Shown here: piece after piece, positions 40,401 through 45,226 of the stretch
Layout of the letters: each line of letters begins with the position of its first letter
Position numbering within the stretch: the first letter of the stretch is position 1
Origin: Holothuria scabra
Taxonomy: Eukaryota > Echinodermata > Holothuroidea > Aspidochirotida > Holothuriidae
NCBI GenBank assembly: GCA_037179385.1
Contig: CM074195.1
Span: 26,558,087 to 26,622,086, forward strand
DNA: 64,000 bases
Direction: 5' to 3'
The notes under the pieces: generated by a model
What the model was told of the DNA's origin: nothing
Databases searched by the model: none
What the model saw: the letters and a program-made list of their open reading frames with translations, nothing else
Translations under genes and position numbers: made by a program

Positions 40401-43400
40401 CAAAATTAAATACATCGTAGTGGGACCTGCAGCTGTCTGTATAGGGCTCGTCGGCTACTTTCGCCGTGGATACTGTAGTATGGCCTAGCCTATACTTTGT
40501 GAACGATCGTTGCTTTGAAATACTGAAACTTCATCTAGCTACTGGCGTGTGGTGTAGCGATATATATCAACCTTAAATGGAAGCAATTCTCTAAAAATTG
40601 CTTGATTGATGGGTCAGGAGATGGTCTGTAATGTTTTTGGTGGAGGTCGAAGGTCTCCTGGGGGCACATGGGGTCAAAGTCTGAAAATCTCGTTAGGCTA
40701 GGCCTATCATGATATCTCAAGGTAGAAAGCTTGCATTAATTTCATATGTGGTATGTGGCTGCGTTATGGTCAGGAAGTAATTCCTTTTGTTTGTGGCAGA
40801 GGTCAAAGCTCATGCGGGGTCACCAGGGGTCAAAGTCTGAAAATCTTTTCAACACGATATCTCAAGGTAGAAAGCTTGGATAGATTTCATATTTAGTATG
40901 TGGGTGCGTTTAAGTCAGTAGATGGACCCTAGGCTATTGTTTTTGGCGGAGGTCAAAGTTCATCTGGGGTCACCTGGGGTCAAAGTCTGAAAATCTCGTT
41001 AACATGATATCTCAAGATAGGAAGCTTGGATAAATTTCATTGTTTGGTATGTGGATGCGTTATGGTCAGGAAGTGGTTCCTTTTGTTTGTGGCAGAGGTT
41101 AAAGGTCATCTGAGGTCACCGCGGGTCAAAGTTTGACGTTTTAATGCGATATCTCAAGGTAGGAAACTTGAATAGAATTCGTATTTGGTAATGGTATGTG
41201 GATGGGTTATGGTCAGGAAATGGTCTATGTTGTTTTTGGGGGAGGTCAAAGGCAGAGATGCCAAGTATCTCAATTTAGGCGGAATAATTGCGATTTTCCA
41301 CGCTCGATTCATCCCCATTGTTTTTGGCAGAAACGAAAGGTCATCTGGGGTCTCCAGGGGTCAAAGTCTAGGAACCTTTTTAAGTAGCCTACGATCTTTC
41401 AAGATAGTTGTTTGTCCATCTGTCTGTCTGTTGTTTGCCTGTCTAGCTATGTATGGCTTTTATTGAGGTCAAAAGGTAATCTGGAATAACAAAATTATTT
41501 TTTGAACATGCTAGTATAACATTTGAATGAGAAGGTAATGGTGCATGATGGTACTCTTTAAAACATTTATGTATCATCGAAACCTCAATGCATTTTTGCA
41601 TTCTGGTTAGATACTGTTCTCATAAAGAAAGAATGTTTGAGATGAAGAAGTGTCAGTTTTCAGAATGAAATTATGTCACATTTGGAAATTGGGTTTAAGG
41701 ATTTGATTGTATTCTTTTAGGTTTTAGTTAAACCCTATTATGCCAAACACATAATTCCAGGATAATTAAAAATTGGAGATGAATATTCATTCATTTGAAG
41801 AGATGATTTTATGCAATGTGATAGAGCTTCTCAAAGAAAATGTGTTAAAATATTACTATAGAGGATAGAGAACAGGATACTTCAGTGCATTATCTTTTGC
41901 TGCAGTTGTCATTGATCTTTTCCCAAAAAGTAAGCCTTTCAGATAAATATGTGGGAATTTCTCATATTTTGAAATTTGTTTCCTTTTCTCAGAATGAACA
42001 ACAAATGTACAATGTGTGGCGAGCATCCAATTTCACATGGGACATGTTTTTACCTCAAGGAAGCAATGTTAAAGAATTTTTAATGGACAATGTAAGTAGC
42101 TTCAATTTCTTTATGGCAGAGATTCTGTCAGATACTCAGAAGGATAGAAGGGGGGGGGGGGGATTTATTGCTGCAAAAGCACAGGTCCAAATTGATTCAG
42201 CCCTCTGCCTAAGTTTCTGATGGGTTCAAGGGGGTGGGAAGCTTGTTCAAAGGCACCTACAAGTGCAATGTGAAGGGTTCTAAAGACTATTTATTGATGC
42301 AAATTTGAACATTATTGAAAAGGCATCTTCTTCTTGAATGAAAACAAGGATGCTGACATTTTTTATGGAAATGAAGAGGGGGGATTTTACCATCCTTCTT
42401 TTGGAAAGGGGGGACAAATTTCCCTGTAAACCCCCTCCCATCCCCCAACCCACCCTGATGGAAACACTGTAAGGTGATCATTAGTTGGCTTGTTTCTTTT
42501 TGTGTGTATTGACATGTCTACAGGGCTAAAGATAAGTTTGGAAGGAGAAAGACCCAGCCAAAATGAACAATTTTATATGGGTCTATGTTATATTTAACTC
42601 ATTTTTGAGAGAAATCGGGTGGATCACTAAAGGCCCAATAGCCATGGCTCTTCATGTTCACAGGTGTTTTAAGCCTTGTTTTGATAAAAAATTTGTCGGA
42701 GTTTTGGATTAGTTTTTCAAAGTATTTAAAACCAGCTAGGAGTAGCCCTAGCAATCCAATGGAAATGAAGCTTATCTGGATTACCTGCATGTGATCGTGA
42801 GCATTGCACTTGTCTGTCTGAAATGTCTTACTTGCCGTAGTTATGAGTTCAGGTATATTTTCTTTGTAAAGAGGCTTTTTACTGAATGTTATGAAACATA
42901 AAGCCTTGTCACAATGGTTACTGCCATGTTGTAATCATCAAATTTCATACTTTCTGTCTTGCCATTTTGTGTACTTGTGTCTGGATTATTAGTTGGTCAC
43001 ATGAATAGTTTGCTATATTCGCAGAATCTAACTTTCACAGAGCAACCTGTCAAGAAAGCAGCACAGATACCTCCTAAAGAGGAAAACAGGATAGGAAACT
43101 TTCAGAGAGATCTAATGCTATTTCAGAAAGATAATTTAAACAACAATGCAGCAATCAATTTTATAGAGGTGAGTGAAAAGCAAGAACCTTTAAAGTTATG
43201 ATTGTTACTATGTTCCGGTTGTTTGGCATGCACAACAGATTCTTAACGGAGCTTATGCAAGTATCAGTGGAATAACATCAGTTGTCTGAGGTGAAGTATC
43301 ACATTTCTTCTCTCTCCTCCCCCCCCCCCCAAAAAAAAACAAAATGATTTTTTATTGCAGTGAATAAAATATTGTATACTAAGTGACTAGCTTTTGCCAT

Positions 43401-45226
43401 CATATTGGGCTTATTATGAACTGAGAGAGAAACTTACTGGAGACATAGAACATTAAGTTTGTGCCAGGCATTGACTTCTCTGACTCATAATGCAACATTT
43501 TGGCCTATTTCCAATTTTGAATTATTAGTGGGTGATGTCCCACACTTCATTGTTAAATTGTGAATAAATTTTTGTGATTTCTTTTCATATAGGAGACTAT
43601 ACCTCCAGAGTTGAGAAAAACAAAGGAGTTTATTCGTGCCTTAGTTTCAGCTGTGTGCTATGGAGCTGTCAAAGGTAAATACATTTATGGCATTTTGAAA
43701 TAAAATTTTGCTAATGGAATATATCCCTTGAGAGTGCGTACAATATCTCCCAAAGCCTTATAAACACTTAACCACCTCTTACTCCCTACCACTTTGTCTT
43801 TGCCTCTGGACCCCACCAGAGGATCTGGAGTCAGCTCCTGGGACCCCACTGGTTCCTGTATCAGCTTCCAGCTCTGTTGCTTTTTGTGCACATTCCCACT
43901 ACCCCTCAAAACTGATTATTCCTATTTAGAATGTGGAAATGTTGGTATCTCTGGACCTGCCACATGATCCAGTGCAATTAGTCGTATAATCATTTTTCGT
44001 GAACGTTATTTCAGGTGAAGGAACCAACATCAGAGGTGACTATGAATTATTGAAAAGCAGAAGTGTTATAATGCAGAGGTATATCAATGGAAACCCAGAG
44101 TTAGAATTGCAAGCTCTCTACGCAGTACAACATCTAAACAACAGTTTAGAAAATCCACCTGGTAAGTAATAAGCTAATGGAACCATACTGTTGTATTTTC
44201 CAGCAGGAGATTTAAATATGTGAAAATATGTGAGCCAGACTTTGGTATAAATTCATAGTTAAAGAAAATAATTGTTTTTGATTCACGTGGGCTGATCAGA
44301 TAGTACATGCAACGTTAATCAATGAAACCATAGTGGATACAAGGTTTTTGTTTTGTGAAAAAAAAATGTGATCACATGGAGTTTGTTACTTTATCTAGTT
44401 AGATGAGGTTTCATGGACCAGTTTCTAAAATATGAAAGCCTATCTGGTGTAGGGAAAACAAGCCAAGGTACCATTACTGGAAAAAGTCAGTGGCAGACCA
44501 GACTTAAATCAGTTTGTTAGAAACTGAGCCACAAAACCTTATCTAACTAATCTACTACATCTGAATGGAGACAAGGGAATTTCATCATTGTCTAATGTGT
44601 TGCAAGAAAATTTTGAATGACAGTTTTCCATTGGTCAAAGCATTGCATTGAAACAAAGTTATTACCAGGGGCTTACGGAATGGCTAAATCACTTAACACA
44701 CTGGTTTTTAAATTTGGGTAAGTATTGCTACTTGAATTTGCTAATTAATATGAAAAGAATCTGTTTTGTGAGAATCGAGTGGGTATTTCACAAGACTGTT
44801 TGTTCTTGTGTCAAAAGTTAGTTTCGGCACAGATCATGTAGAATTCTGAAAACTTTTGACCTGGTCATGCCTTTAATCCTTCCCATCTCCCTTTTTTCTT
44901 CTTCTCCTTCCTCCCCCATGTTCTGATGTGCATTTGGTCTCTTGACAGAACGTGCCATTTTCTTGCTTTTGTTGCATATGCATTTGTTGTAATGATTCTG
45001 CTGCCATCAACATTTGTCTCATTGCATGTTATCATTTCTCTCTGTCTCTCCAGCATTACTACGTTTATACTTTGATGTTCTGTACGATGAAGATGTTATT
45101 TCCGAGGATACTTTCTACGCTTGGAGGGACAGCCAAGACCCCAACGAAAAAAATGGAAAGGGTATCGCCTTAAAGTCAGTCACCAGCTTTTATACATGGT
45201 TGGAGGAATCTGATCCACCAAGCTAA
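4389..45226 (+). CDS. EIF4G: eukaryotic translation initiation factor 4G (eIF4G), 27 exons assembled, 5' end missing
   Basis: eIF4G is the cytoplasmic scaffold of the cap-binding complex eIF4F; it bridges PABP, eIF4E, eIF4A and eIF3. Joining the 27 exons listed below gives one open frame of 1610 residues (numbered here from the first full codon in the window) with matching phases at all 26 junctions, close to the roughly 1600 residues of vertebrate eIF4G1. Order seen: Gln/Pro-rich N terminus, conserved basic block [12 protein letters not shown] (222-233), Pro/Ala repeat (about 420-480), conserved KKKK segment (about 495), eIF4E-binding YDRGFLLQF (698-706), MIF4G (about 816-1045), RS/Gly linker, MA3 (about 1250-1400), W2 (about 1450-1605). 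I found no initiator Met; the first exon begins inside a split codon, so at least one exon lies upstream. It matches eIF4G1/eIF4G3 rather than DAP5/eIF4G2, because it keeps the eIF4E site and the N-terminal region. Confidence 0.95.
4713..4756. repeat. TG-rich microsatellite
   Basis: Imperfect (TG)n with TATA interruptions in the intron between eIF4G exons a and b. Confidence 0.8.
4999..5205 (+). CDS. EIF4G: eIF4G exon b, N-terminal Pro/Ser/Gln-rich
   Basis: 69 residues (27-95), phase 0 at both ends, after cacacag and before gtaagt. Rich in Pro, Ser and Gln ([14 protein letters not shown], later [14 protein letters not shown]), typical of the disordered eIF4G N terminus. Confidence 0.85.
5206..7396. 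other. intron, no gene recognised
   Basis: Short open frames here have no homology that I recognise and no exon-like splice flanks in the needed phase. The flanking exons join at phase 0, so no missing exon is implied. Confidence 0.5.
7397..7770 (+). repeat. dispersed repeat family X, copy 1
   Basis: Aligns over its whole length with 15517-15875 in the same orientation. Shared landmarks include CTAACAGTCCA, GGACATTCT, ATTCACTCA, GGTACATTGT and CAGGTAATGT with GTTGTACAACAAGA. Confidence 0.8.
7973..8158 (+). CDS. EIF4G: eIF4G exon c, N-terminal region
   Basis: 62 residues (96-157), phase 0 to 0, acceptor tttgcag, donor gtcagt, a less common donor. Pro/Gln-rich with a stretch [10 protein letters not shown] that could take part in PABP contact; that role is a guess from its position just upstream of the conserved basic block. 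Confidence 0.82.
8990..9262 (+). repeat. dispersed repeat family Y, copy 1 (TTGGTTGTC ends)
   Basis: Aligns with the reverse complement of 27800-28148: AAATTTGGTTGTC, ACAAAACAGTA, TGATCAGTCAGCAGTAT and TTCTTCAATC are shared. Repeated GGTTGTCC motifs lie near both ends. Confidence 0.75.
9592..9694 (+). CDS. EIF4G: eIF4G exon d, N-terminal region
   Basis: 34 residues plus one base (158-191), acceptor ttttcag, donor gtaagt. Contains [16 protein letters not shown], similar in character to the aromatic and proline-rich segment ahead of the basic block in animal eIF4G1. Ends at phase 1, completed by the first two bases of the next exon to make Ser. Confidence 0.85.
9765..9895 (+). repeat. dispersed repeat family Z, copy 1
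   Basis: Shares GAACACAAATC, ACTTCATTTGC, ATATCT(T/C)A, GAAATACA and GAAAGTTTCACCACA with 22862-22990 (inverted) and 27403-27520. Confidence 0.65.
10141..10434 (+). mobile_element. tRNA-derived SINE, near full length, with (TAAC)n tail
   Basis: The head has an A-box-like AGTGGTTAGAGTG and a B-box-like GGTCCGGAGTTTGAC. The body has GGAACCTACTGCCATTG, GGAGTAGGGAAAACAAGCC and GGCTGTGGCTGGCTCAACTT; the end is AAACTCCATTTAACTAAC repeats. The same body occurs in about ten other places in the window. Confidence 0.85.
10440..10560 (+). mobile_element. SINE fragment abutting the full copy
   Basis: Body only: GGTCATACCAAAGACTTAA, GGAACCTACCTGCCATTTTG, GAGTAGGGAAAGCCAGC. Head and tail missing. Confidence 0.65.
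10833..11062 (+). CDS. EIF4G: eIF4G exon e, conserved PABP-region block
   Basis: 76 full codons (193-268), acceptor acatag, donor gtagga. Carries [12 protein letters not shown] followed by [12 protein letters not shown], the counterpart of the animal eIF4G1 motif of the form RKxIxIxDPxxxxxDxTEEIM that lies beside the PABP-binding site. This is the first unmistakable eIF4G signature from the left. Confidence 0.93.
11409..13117 (+). mobile_element. composite Helitron-like (HINE-type) element, copy 1
   Basis: 5' hairpin GATTCCTT...AAGGAATC (11409 on), a (TG)n tract at 11460-11482, about ten 145-155-bp monomers with GATATCTCAAGAACGGTA and AGGTCA hexamers, then a 3' AAGGAATC and a hairpin AAGCC-TTTT-GGCTT ending TCTGG at 13117. 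Compared with copies 2-4 the stems differ in sequence but keep pairing. The class is inferred from this layout; no transposase is present. Confidence 0.75.
11505..12990 (+). repeat. tandem array, about 145-155-bp monomers
   Basis: Monomers start with CTTGTAAACAC(G)ATATCTCAAGAA and contain GGAGATCAAAGGTCATTTGG, GGTCACGAGAGGTCAA. Alternate monomers differ (CTTAGAAATTGCTTG versus AAAACTTCG), giving a dimer of about 300 bp. Confidence 0.9.
13118..13628. other. intron remainder before exon f
   Basis: AT-rich, no gene or recognisable repeat apart from a short TATATA-rich stretch near 13577-13612. Confidence 0.5.
13629..14289 (+). CDS. EIF4G: eIF4G exon f, Pro/Val/Ala-rich linker with 9-residue repeats
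   Basis: Longest exon (220 codons, 269-488, plus one base), acceptor tgttgcag, donor gtgagg. It starts [19 protein letters not shown], then a Pro/Val-rich low-complexity region ending in repeats of the form TPAVAPVPA. If the donor is not used, the frame continues to a TAA at 14334-14336 (see findings). Confidence 0.93.
14099..14275 (+). repeat. coding minisatellite, 27-bp unit (9 residues)
   Basis: About six imperfect units encoding ATPAVAPVP or AAPAVAPVT type nonamers. Units differ mainly by single substitutions and stay in frame. Such tracts usually vary in copy number between individuals. Confidence 0.85.
14290..14336 (+). other. possible intron-retention extension giving a short N-terminal eIF4G isoform
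   Basis: Reading on past the exon f donor adds [15 protein letters not shown] and a stop. An AATAAA lies at 14590-14595, about 255 bp further on. The resulting protein would keep the PABP-side region and lack the eIF4E, eIF4A and eIF3 sites. There is no transcript evidence. Confidence 0.25.
14337..15516. other. intron f-g, no gene recognised
   Basis: AT-rich with an AATAAA at 14590-14595 relevant to the possible retained-intron isoform. No exon or clear repeat seen. Confidence 0.45.
15517..15875 (+). repeat. dispersed repeat family X, copy 2
   Basis: Second copy of the family at 7397-7770, diverged by substitutions and small indels. No terminal inverted repeats were seen, so the class is unknown. 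Confidence 0.8.
16061..16176 (+). CDS. EIF4G: eIF4G exon g, conserved KKKK segment
   Basis: 38 codons after a split Val (489-527), acceptor cttttgcag, donor gtaggc. [14 protein letters not shown] then [10 protein letters not shown] matches the conserved animal eIF4G1 block in which a Lys-rich helix and KELNKK-like sequence precede a DLLDAF-like motif. Confidence 0.94.
16565..17036 (+). CDS. EIF4G: eIF4G exon h, Glu/Lys-rich linker into KYTYRE
   Basis: 157 codons plus one base (528-684). A Pro/Ala start is followed by a long charged Glu/Lys/Asp linker with a near duplication (ADLPKE twice). It ends IGLKYTYRE, the conserved lead-in to the eIF4E-binding region. Acceptor cttcag, donor gtgggt. 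Confidence 0.95.
17883..17945 (+). mobile_element. SINE 3' end fragment
   Basis: CAGCTTGACTTGAACCAATA, GTTGGAAATTGGGCC, AAAACTCCATCTAACCAAC, matching the tail of the SINE at 10141-10434. Confidence 0.75.
17958..18655. mobile_element. 610-bp segment flanked by 43-44-bp direct repeats
   Basis: ATAATATTCAGGCCTTTGTG with flanking bases occurs at 17958-18001 and 18612-18655 (about 40 of 43 bases equal). The segment between is not recognised; its left part is rich in GGTACC/GGTACCGG-like motifs. It could be an insertion with local duplication, or a segmental event. Confidence 0.5.
19200..19330 (+). repeat. dispersed repeat family W, copy 1
   Basis: Shares GGCCAAAATGAACAA, the spaced GTCTATGT, and CAGCAGCCATGGC-like ends with 42525-42650. 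Confidence 0.5.
19659..19786 (+). CDS. EIF4G: eIF4G exon i, eIF4E-binding motif
   Basis: Completes KYTYRED, then [21 protein letters not shown]. The motif YDRGFLLQF (bases 19697-19723, residues 698-706) fits the YxxxxL-phi consensus that docks on the back of eIF4E. It goes on to [12 protein letters not shown], also conserved. Acceptor cttcag, donor gtatgt, ends at phase 0. Confidence 0.97.
20748..20963 (+). mobile_element. tRNA-derived SINE with well-kept tRNA-like head
   Basis: Head GGTCCAGTGGTTAGAGCATC (A box), then GGGAGTTTGAGTC (B box). Body GGAACCTTCTGCCATTGTGC, GGAGTAGGGGAAACAAGCC, GGCTGTGGCTGGCTCGACT; tail ATCTAACCTAACC. It is the clearest head among the copies. Confidence 0.85.
21154..21249 (+). 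CDS. EIF4G: eIF4G exon j
   Basis: 32 residues (728-759), phase 0 to 0, acceptor tttttcag, donor gtaagt. Contains [14 protein letters not shown], matching the position of the conserved FxPxF/Y segment between the eIF4E site and MIF4G. Confidence 0.9.
21250..22380. other. intron j-k, no gene recognised
   Basis: Contains a local near duplication: ATTATG(A/C)AGA(C/T)AA.TTTATGCAATTG(A/G)TGGTG occurs near 22158 and 22250. Otherwise plain AT-rich intron. Confidence 0.45.
22381..22548 (+). CDS. EIF4G: eIF4G exon k, pre-MIF4G linker
   Basis: 56 residues (760-815), phase 0 to 0, acceptor tgtacag, donor gtaagc. [13 protein letters not shown] is an Arg/Lys-rich stretch, the type that binds RNA in eIF4G. 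SDNAWKP corresponds to the conserved ENAWKP ahead of MIF4G. Confidence 0.93.
22862..22990 (-). repeat. dispersed repeat family Z, copy 2 (inverted)
   Basis: Reverse complement matches 9765-9895 and 27403-27520, including GCAAATGAAGT and GGTGAAATTTTGATTC. Confidence 0.65.
23557..23694 (+). CDS. EIF4G: eIF4G exon l, start of MIF4G domain
   Basis: 46 residues (816-861): [18 protein letters not shown], then [15 protein letters not shown], the first HEAT repeat of MIF4G, which binds eIF4A and RNA. Acceptor cctttcag, donor gtaaga. Confidence 0.97.
24099..24158 (+). CDS. EIF4G: eIF4G exon m, MIF4G
   Basis: Tiny 60-bp exon, [20 protein letters not shown], the conserved EPxFxxxYAxMC segment of MIF4G. 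Acceptor tttacag, donor gtaagt, phase 0 to 0. Confidence 0.97.
24608..24712 (+). mobile_element. SINE 3' fragment, diverged
   Basis: GGCCAGTGAGCCAC, a diverged GGTGCAGCTTGGCTTAAACC and GGAAACAGGCTGTAAATCTT match the SINE body end. Confidence 0.6.
24866..25000 (+). CDS. EIF4G: eIF4G exon n, MIF4G
   Basis: 45 residues (882-926): [15 protein letters not shown] followed by a charged helix. Matches the FRKLLLNRCQxEFE block of MIF4G. Acceptor atcag, donor gtaagt. Confidence 0.97.
25495..25734 (+). CDS. EIF4G: eIF4G exon o, MIF4G core
   Basis: 80 residues (927-1006). Contains ARR-like RR/KK helices and [20 protein letters not shown], the most conserved MIF4G stretch, then [20 protein letters not shown]. 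Acceptor atacag, donor gtaagt. Confidence 0.97.
26433..26537 (+). CDS. EIF4G: eIF4G exon p, end of MIF4G
   Basis: 35 residues (1007-1041): [20 protein letters not shown] then [13 protein letters not shown], the last MIF4G helix pair. Acceptor tttatag, donor gtgagt. Confidence 0.97.
27158..27400 (+). mobile_element. tRNA-derived SINE, near full length
   Basis: Head GGTGTAATAGTAAGAGCATC and GGCCCAGGTTCGCTTCC (B box GGTTCGC). Body GGAACCTACTGCCGTTGTGC, GGAGTAGGGAAAACAAGCC; tail CTAACTAACT. Its head differs from the 20748 copy, so at least two head subfamilies may exist. Confidence 0.85.
27403..27520 (+). repeat. dispersed repeat family Z, copy 3
   Basis: Begins right after a SINE copy. It matches copies 1 and 2 through ACTTCATTTGCACATATCTC and GAAATTTCATTAGATTTTG. 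Confidence 0.65.
27800..28148 (-). repeat. dispersed repeat family Y, copy 2 (inverted)
   Basis: Reverse-complement copy of 8990-9262. Its ends carry GGTTGTCC and GGACAACC, some of them in close inverted pairs. The open frame over it is a by-product of the repeat. Confidence 0.75.
28552..28800 (+). CDS. EIF4G: eIF4G exon q, post-MIF4G linker (IDQIRKEAE)
   Basis: 83 residues (1042-1124). NNWKPRRNE and [11 protein letters not shown] are highly conserved just after MIF4[11 protein letters not shown] matches the conserved WNTVP motif. The acceptor cctaag is weak, but the homology fixes it. The donor gtaaga lies only 20 bp before a repeat element. Confidence 0.95.
28821..30463 (+). mobile_element. 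composite Helitron-like (HINE-type) element, copy 2
   Basis: 5' hairpin GGTTTC...GAAACC (28821-28842), CATTCATGATG, a TG microsatellite (about 28860-28915), about nine 145-bp monomers, then TCATCGAAACCTC and hairpin AATGCA-TTTT-TGCATT near 30447, ending CTTG. It begins 20 bp after the exon q donor and ends about 100 bp before exon r, so it is nearly the whole intron. Confidence 0.75.
28915..30250 (+). repeat. tandem array, about 145-bp monomers with AGGTCA hexamers
   Basis: Monomer core: TTGGTGGAGGTCAAAGGTCA, GGGGTCACATGGGGTCAAAC, CCTTGTTTACACGATATCTC. Monomers at the left and right ends are the most diverged. Confidence 0.88.
30566..30738 (+). CDS. EIF4G: eIF4G exon r, Gly/Ser linker
   Basis: 57 codons plus two bases (1125-1181). 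[20 protein letters not shown] matches the [14 protein letters not shown] element found in eIF4G1; [12 protein letters not shown] matches the NRFSALQ block. Acceptor ttcacag, donor gtatga. Confidence 0.94.
30739..31737. other. intron r-s, no gene recognised
   Basis: Contains an imperfect CpG-bearing stretch near 31440-31520. No repeat family identified. Confidence 0.4.
31738..31913 (+). CDS. EIF4G: eIF4G exon s, RS/RE-rich linker
   Basis: 58 codons (1183-1240) flanked by split codons for Arg on both sides. Ser/Arg-rich ([20 protein letters not shown]), like the phospho-regulated linker of vertebrate eIF4G1. Acceptor gaccag, donor gtaagt. Confidence 0.93.
32214..32942 (+). repeat. local direct duplication, about 130-bp units 600 bp apart
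   Basis: 32214-32343 and 32816-32942 share AAATATCCTCTGC, TTCTACTTACAAGG and TGCAC/TGCAT-rich ends with a final TTTCCCTT/TATCCCTC. Moderately diverged. Confidence 0.6.
33150..33244 (+). CDS. EIF4G: eIF4G exon t, start of MA3 domain
   Basis: 31 codons after a split Arg (1242-1272). [20 protein letters not shown] matches the first MA3 helix (EEELEKKSKAIIEEYL type). MA3 is the second eIF4A-binding HEAT domain. Acceptor gatag, donor gtaaga. Confidence 0.96.
33480..33720 (+). mobile_element. tRNA-derived SINE, diverged head
   Basis: GGTCAAGTCCTGGCCGTGTC, GAACCTTCTGCCATTGTGC, GGAGTAGGGAAAACAAGCC, CAGTTGGTTGGGAACCAGGC and tail CTAACTAACT. Confidence 0.8.
34554..34726 (+). CDS. EIF4G: eIF4G exon u, MA3 domain
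   Basis: 57 codons plus two bases (1273-1329): [26 protein letters not shown] and [11 protein letters not shown], the central MA3 helices. Acceptor cttgcag, donor gtaagt. Confidence 0.96.
34727..35487. other. intron u-v, nothing recognised
   Basis: Plain AT-rich intron. Confidence 0.5.
35488..35686 (+). CDS. EIF4G: eIF4G exon v, end of MA3
   Basis: 66 codons (1331-1396) after a split Gly: [28 protein letters not shown], and [12 protein letters not shown]. It matches the MA3 C-terminal helices. Its donor gtaagc opens the largest intron (6.3 kb), which carries the repeat array. Confidence 0.96.
35800..35951 (+). other. long near-perfect inverted repeat (hairpin) in eIF4G intron
   Basis: Left arm 35800-35856 pairs with right arm 35893-35951 around a loop of about 36 nt. 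Of about 57 pairs only around six are mismatched; GTGGTGAGGTGCCTCAAGGT on the left is fully complementary to the right arm. It would be transcribed with eIF4G as a hairpin RNA. It may be a MITE remnant, a hairpin-siRNA or a miRNA-like precursor. Confidence 0.8.
35950..36021 (+). repeat. third copy of the hairpin arm and loop, direct orientation
   Basis: GGAGGTGCCTCAAGATACAA, TTTTCTCTGGGACA and GCAAATCTTGATTTTCC repeat 35825-35895 in direct orientation, so the locus is arm, inverted arm, arm. Confidence 0.8.
36500..36668 (+). mobile_element. SINE fragment
   Basis: GGGAGTTGGAGTCCTGGACA, GGAACCACCAGCCTTTGTG, GGAGTAGGGAAAACAAGCC, then AACTCCATCTTAG. Confidence 0.78.
36955..39178 (+). repeat. satellite-like array of 145-bp monomers in 290/580-bp higher-order units
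   Basis: About 15 monomers. Matching positions recur at 37171, 37751 and 38331 (580 bp apart), 38476 (145) and 38767 (291). One monomer type ends GGGGTCAAAGTCTAAAAACC, the other GGTCAAAGTCTGAAAATCTT, and they alternate. Within a type, copies are almost identical, pointing to recent amplification. Confidence 0.92.
39179..40605. mobile_element. 1.4-kb CpG-richer insertion inside the array
   Basis: The array breaks at TTTGGTAT and resumes at GGGTCAGGAGATGG. The insert starts TTAGGGCTGTCAGCGATTAG, a start common in hAT-type elements, but I see no matching inverted end, so it may be truncated. Open frames inside are short and unrecognised. Confidence 0.55.
40606..41400 (+). repeat. continuation of the 145-bp monomer array
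   Basis: About five diverged monomers with GGAGGTCAAAG and ATATCTCAAGGTAG. One is interrupted near 41253-41310 by unrelated sequence. Confidence 0.85.
41993..42091 (+). CDS. EIF4G: eIF4G exon w, after MA3
   Basis: 33 residues (1397-1429): [22 protein letters not shown], corresponding to the LWREAGLSWKEFLPEG segment of eIF4G1. Acceptor tctcag, donor gtaagt. Confidence 0.95.
42092..43024. other. intron w-x
   Basis: Holds a G-run at about 42150-42161 and family W copy 2. Nothing else recognised. Confidence 0.45.
42525..42650 (+). repeat. dispersed repeat family W, copy 2
   Basis: AGCCAAAATGAACAATTTTA, GGGTCTATGT and CCCAATAGCCATGGCTC align with 19200-19330; strongly diverged. Confidence 0.5.
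43025..43168 (+). CDS. EIF4G: eIF4G exon x, start of W2/HEAT-3
   Basis: 48 residues (1430-1477). A variable start is followed by a helix and NNAAINFIE, where vertebrate eIF4G1 has NQRVFDWIE. Acceptor ttcgcag, donor gtgagt. Confidence 0.92.
43593..43674 (+). CDS. EIF4G: eIF4G exon y, W2 domain
   Basis: 27 codons plus one base (1478-1504): [18 protein letters not shown], matching the LVRALMTAVCYSAI helix of the W2 domain. Acceptor atatag, donor gtaaat. Confidence 0.95.
44015..44161 (+). CDS. EIF4G: eIF4G exon z, W2 domain
   Basis: 48 codons (1506-1553): [20 protein letters not shown] then [17 protein letters not shown], matching the KELQALYALQALV helix. Acceptor tttcag, donor gtaagt. Confidence 0.95.
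44448..44556 (+). mobile_element. SINE 3' fragment
   Basis: GTAGGGAAAACAAGCCAAGG, TTACTGGAAAAAGTCAGTGG, and tail CCACAAAACCTTATCTAACT. Confidence 0.72.
45054..45226 (+). CDS. EIF4G: eIF4G terminal exon, W2 acidic/aromatic boxes and stop
   Basis: 56 codons and TAA (1555-1610): [28 protein letters not shown], then [18 protein letters not shown]. These are the acidic and aromatic (AA) boxes of the W2/eIF5C fold, which binds the Mnk kinase in vertebrates. The stop at 45224-45226 lies at the family's usual place. Confidence 0.97.

Larger units (their letters stand above)
36849..41606 (+). mobile_element. composite Helitron-like (HINE-type) element, copy 3, interrupted
   Basis: 5' hairpin GGTTTC-GATGATAAGA-GAAACC (36849-36870), CATTCATGATGTCGTG, a TG microsatellite to about 36940, a long array of 145-bp monomers (36955-39178), a 1.4-kb interruption (39179-40605), further monomers (40606-41400), then TCATCGAAACC and AATGCA-TTTT-TGCATT ending CTGG at 41606. 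It takes up most of the 6.3-kb v-w intron. Confidence 0.78.
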
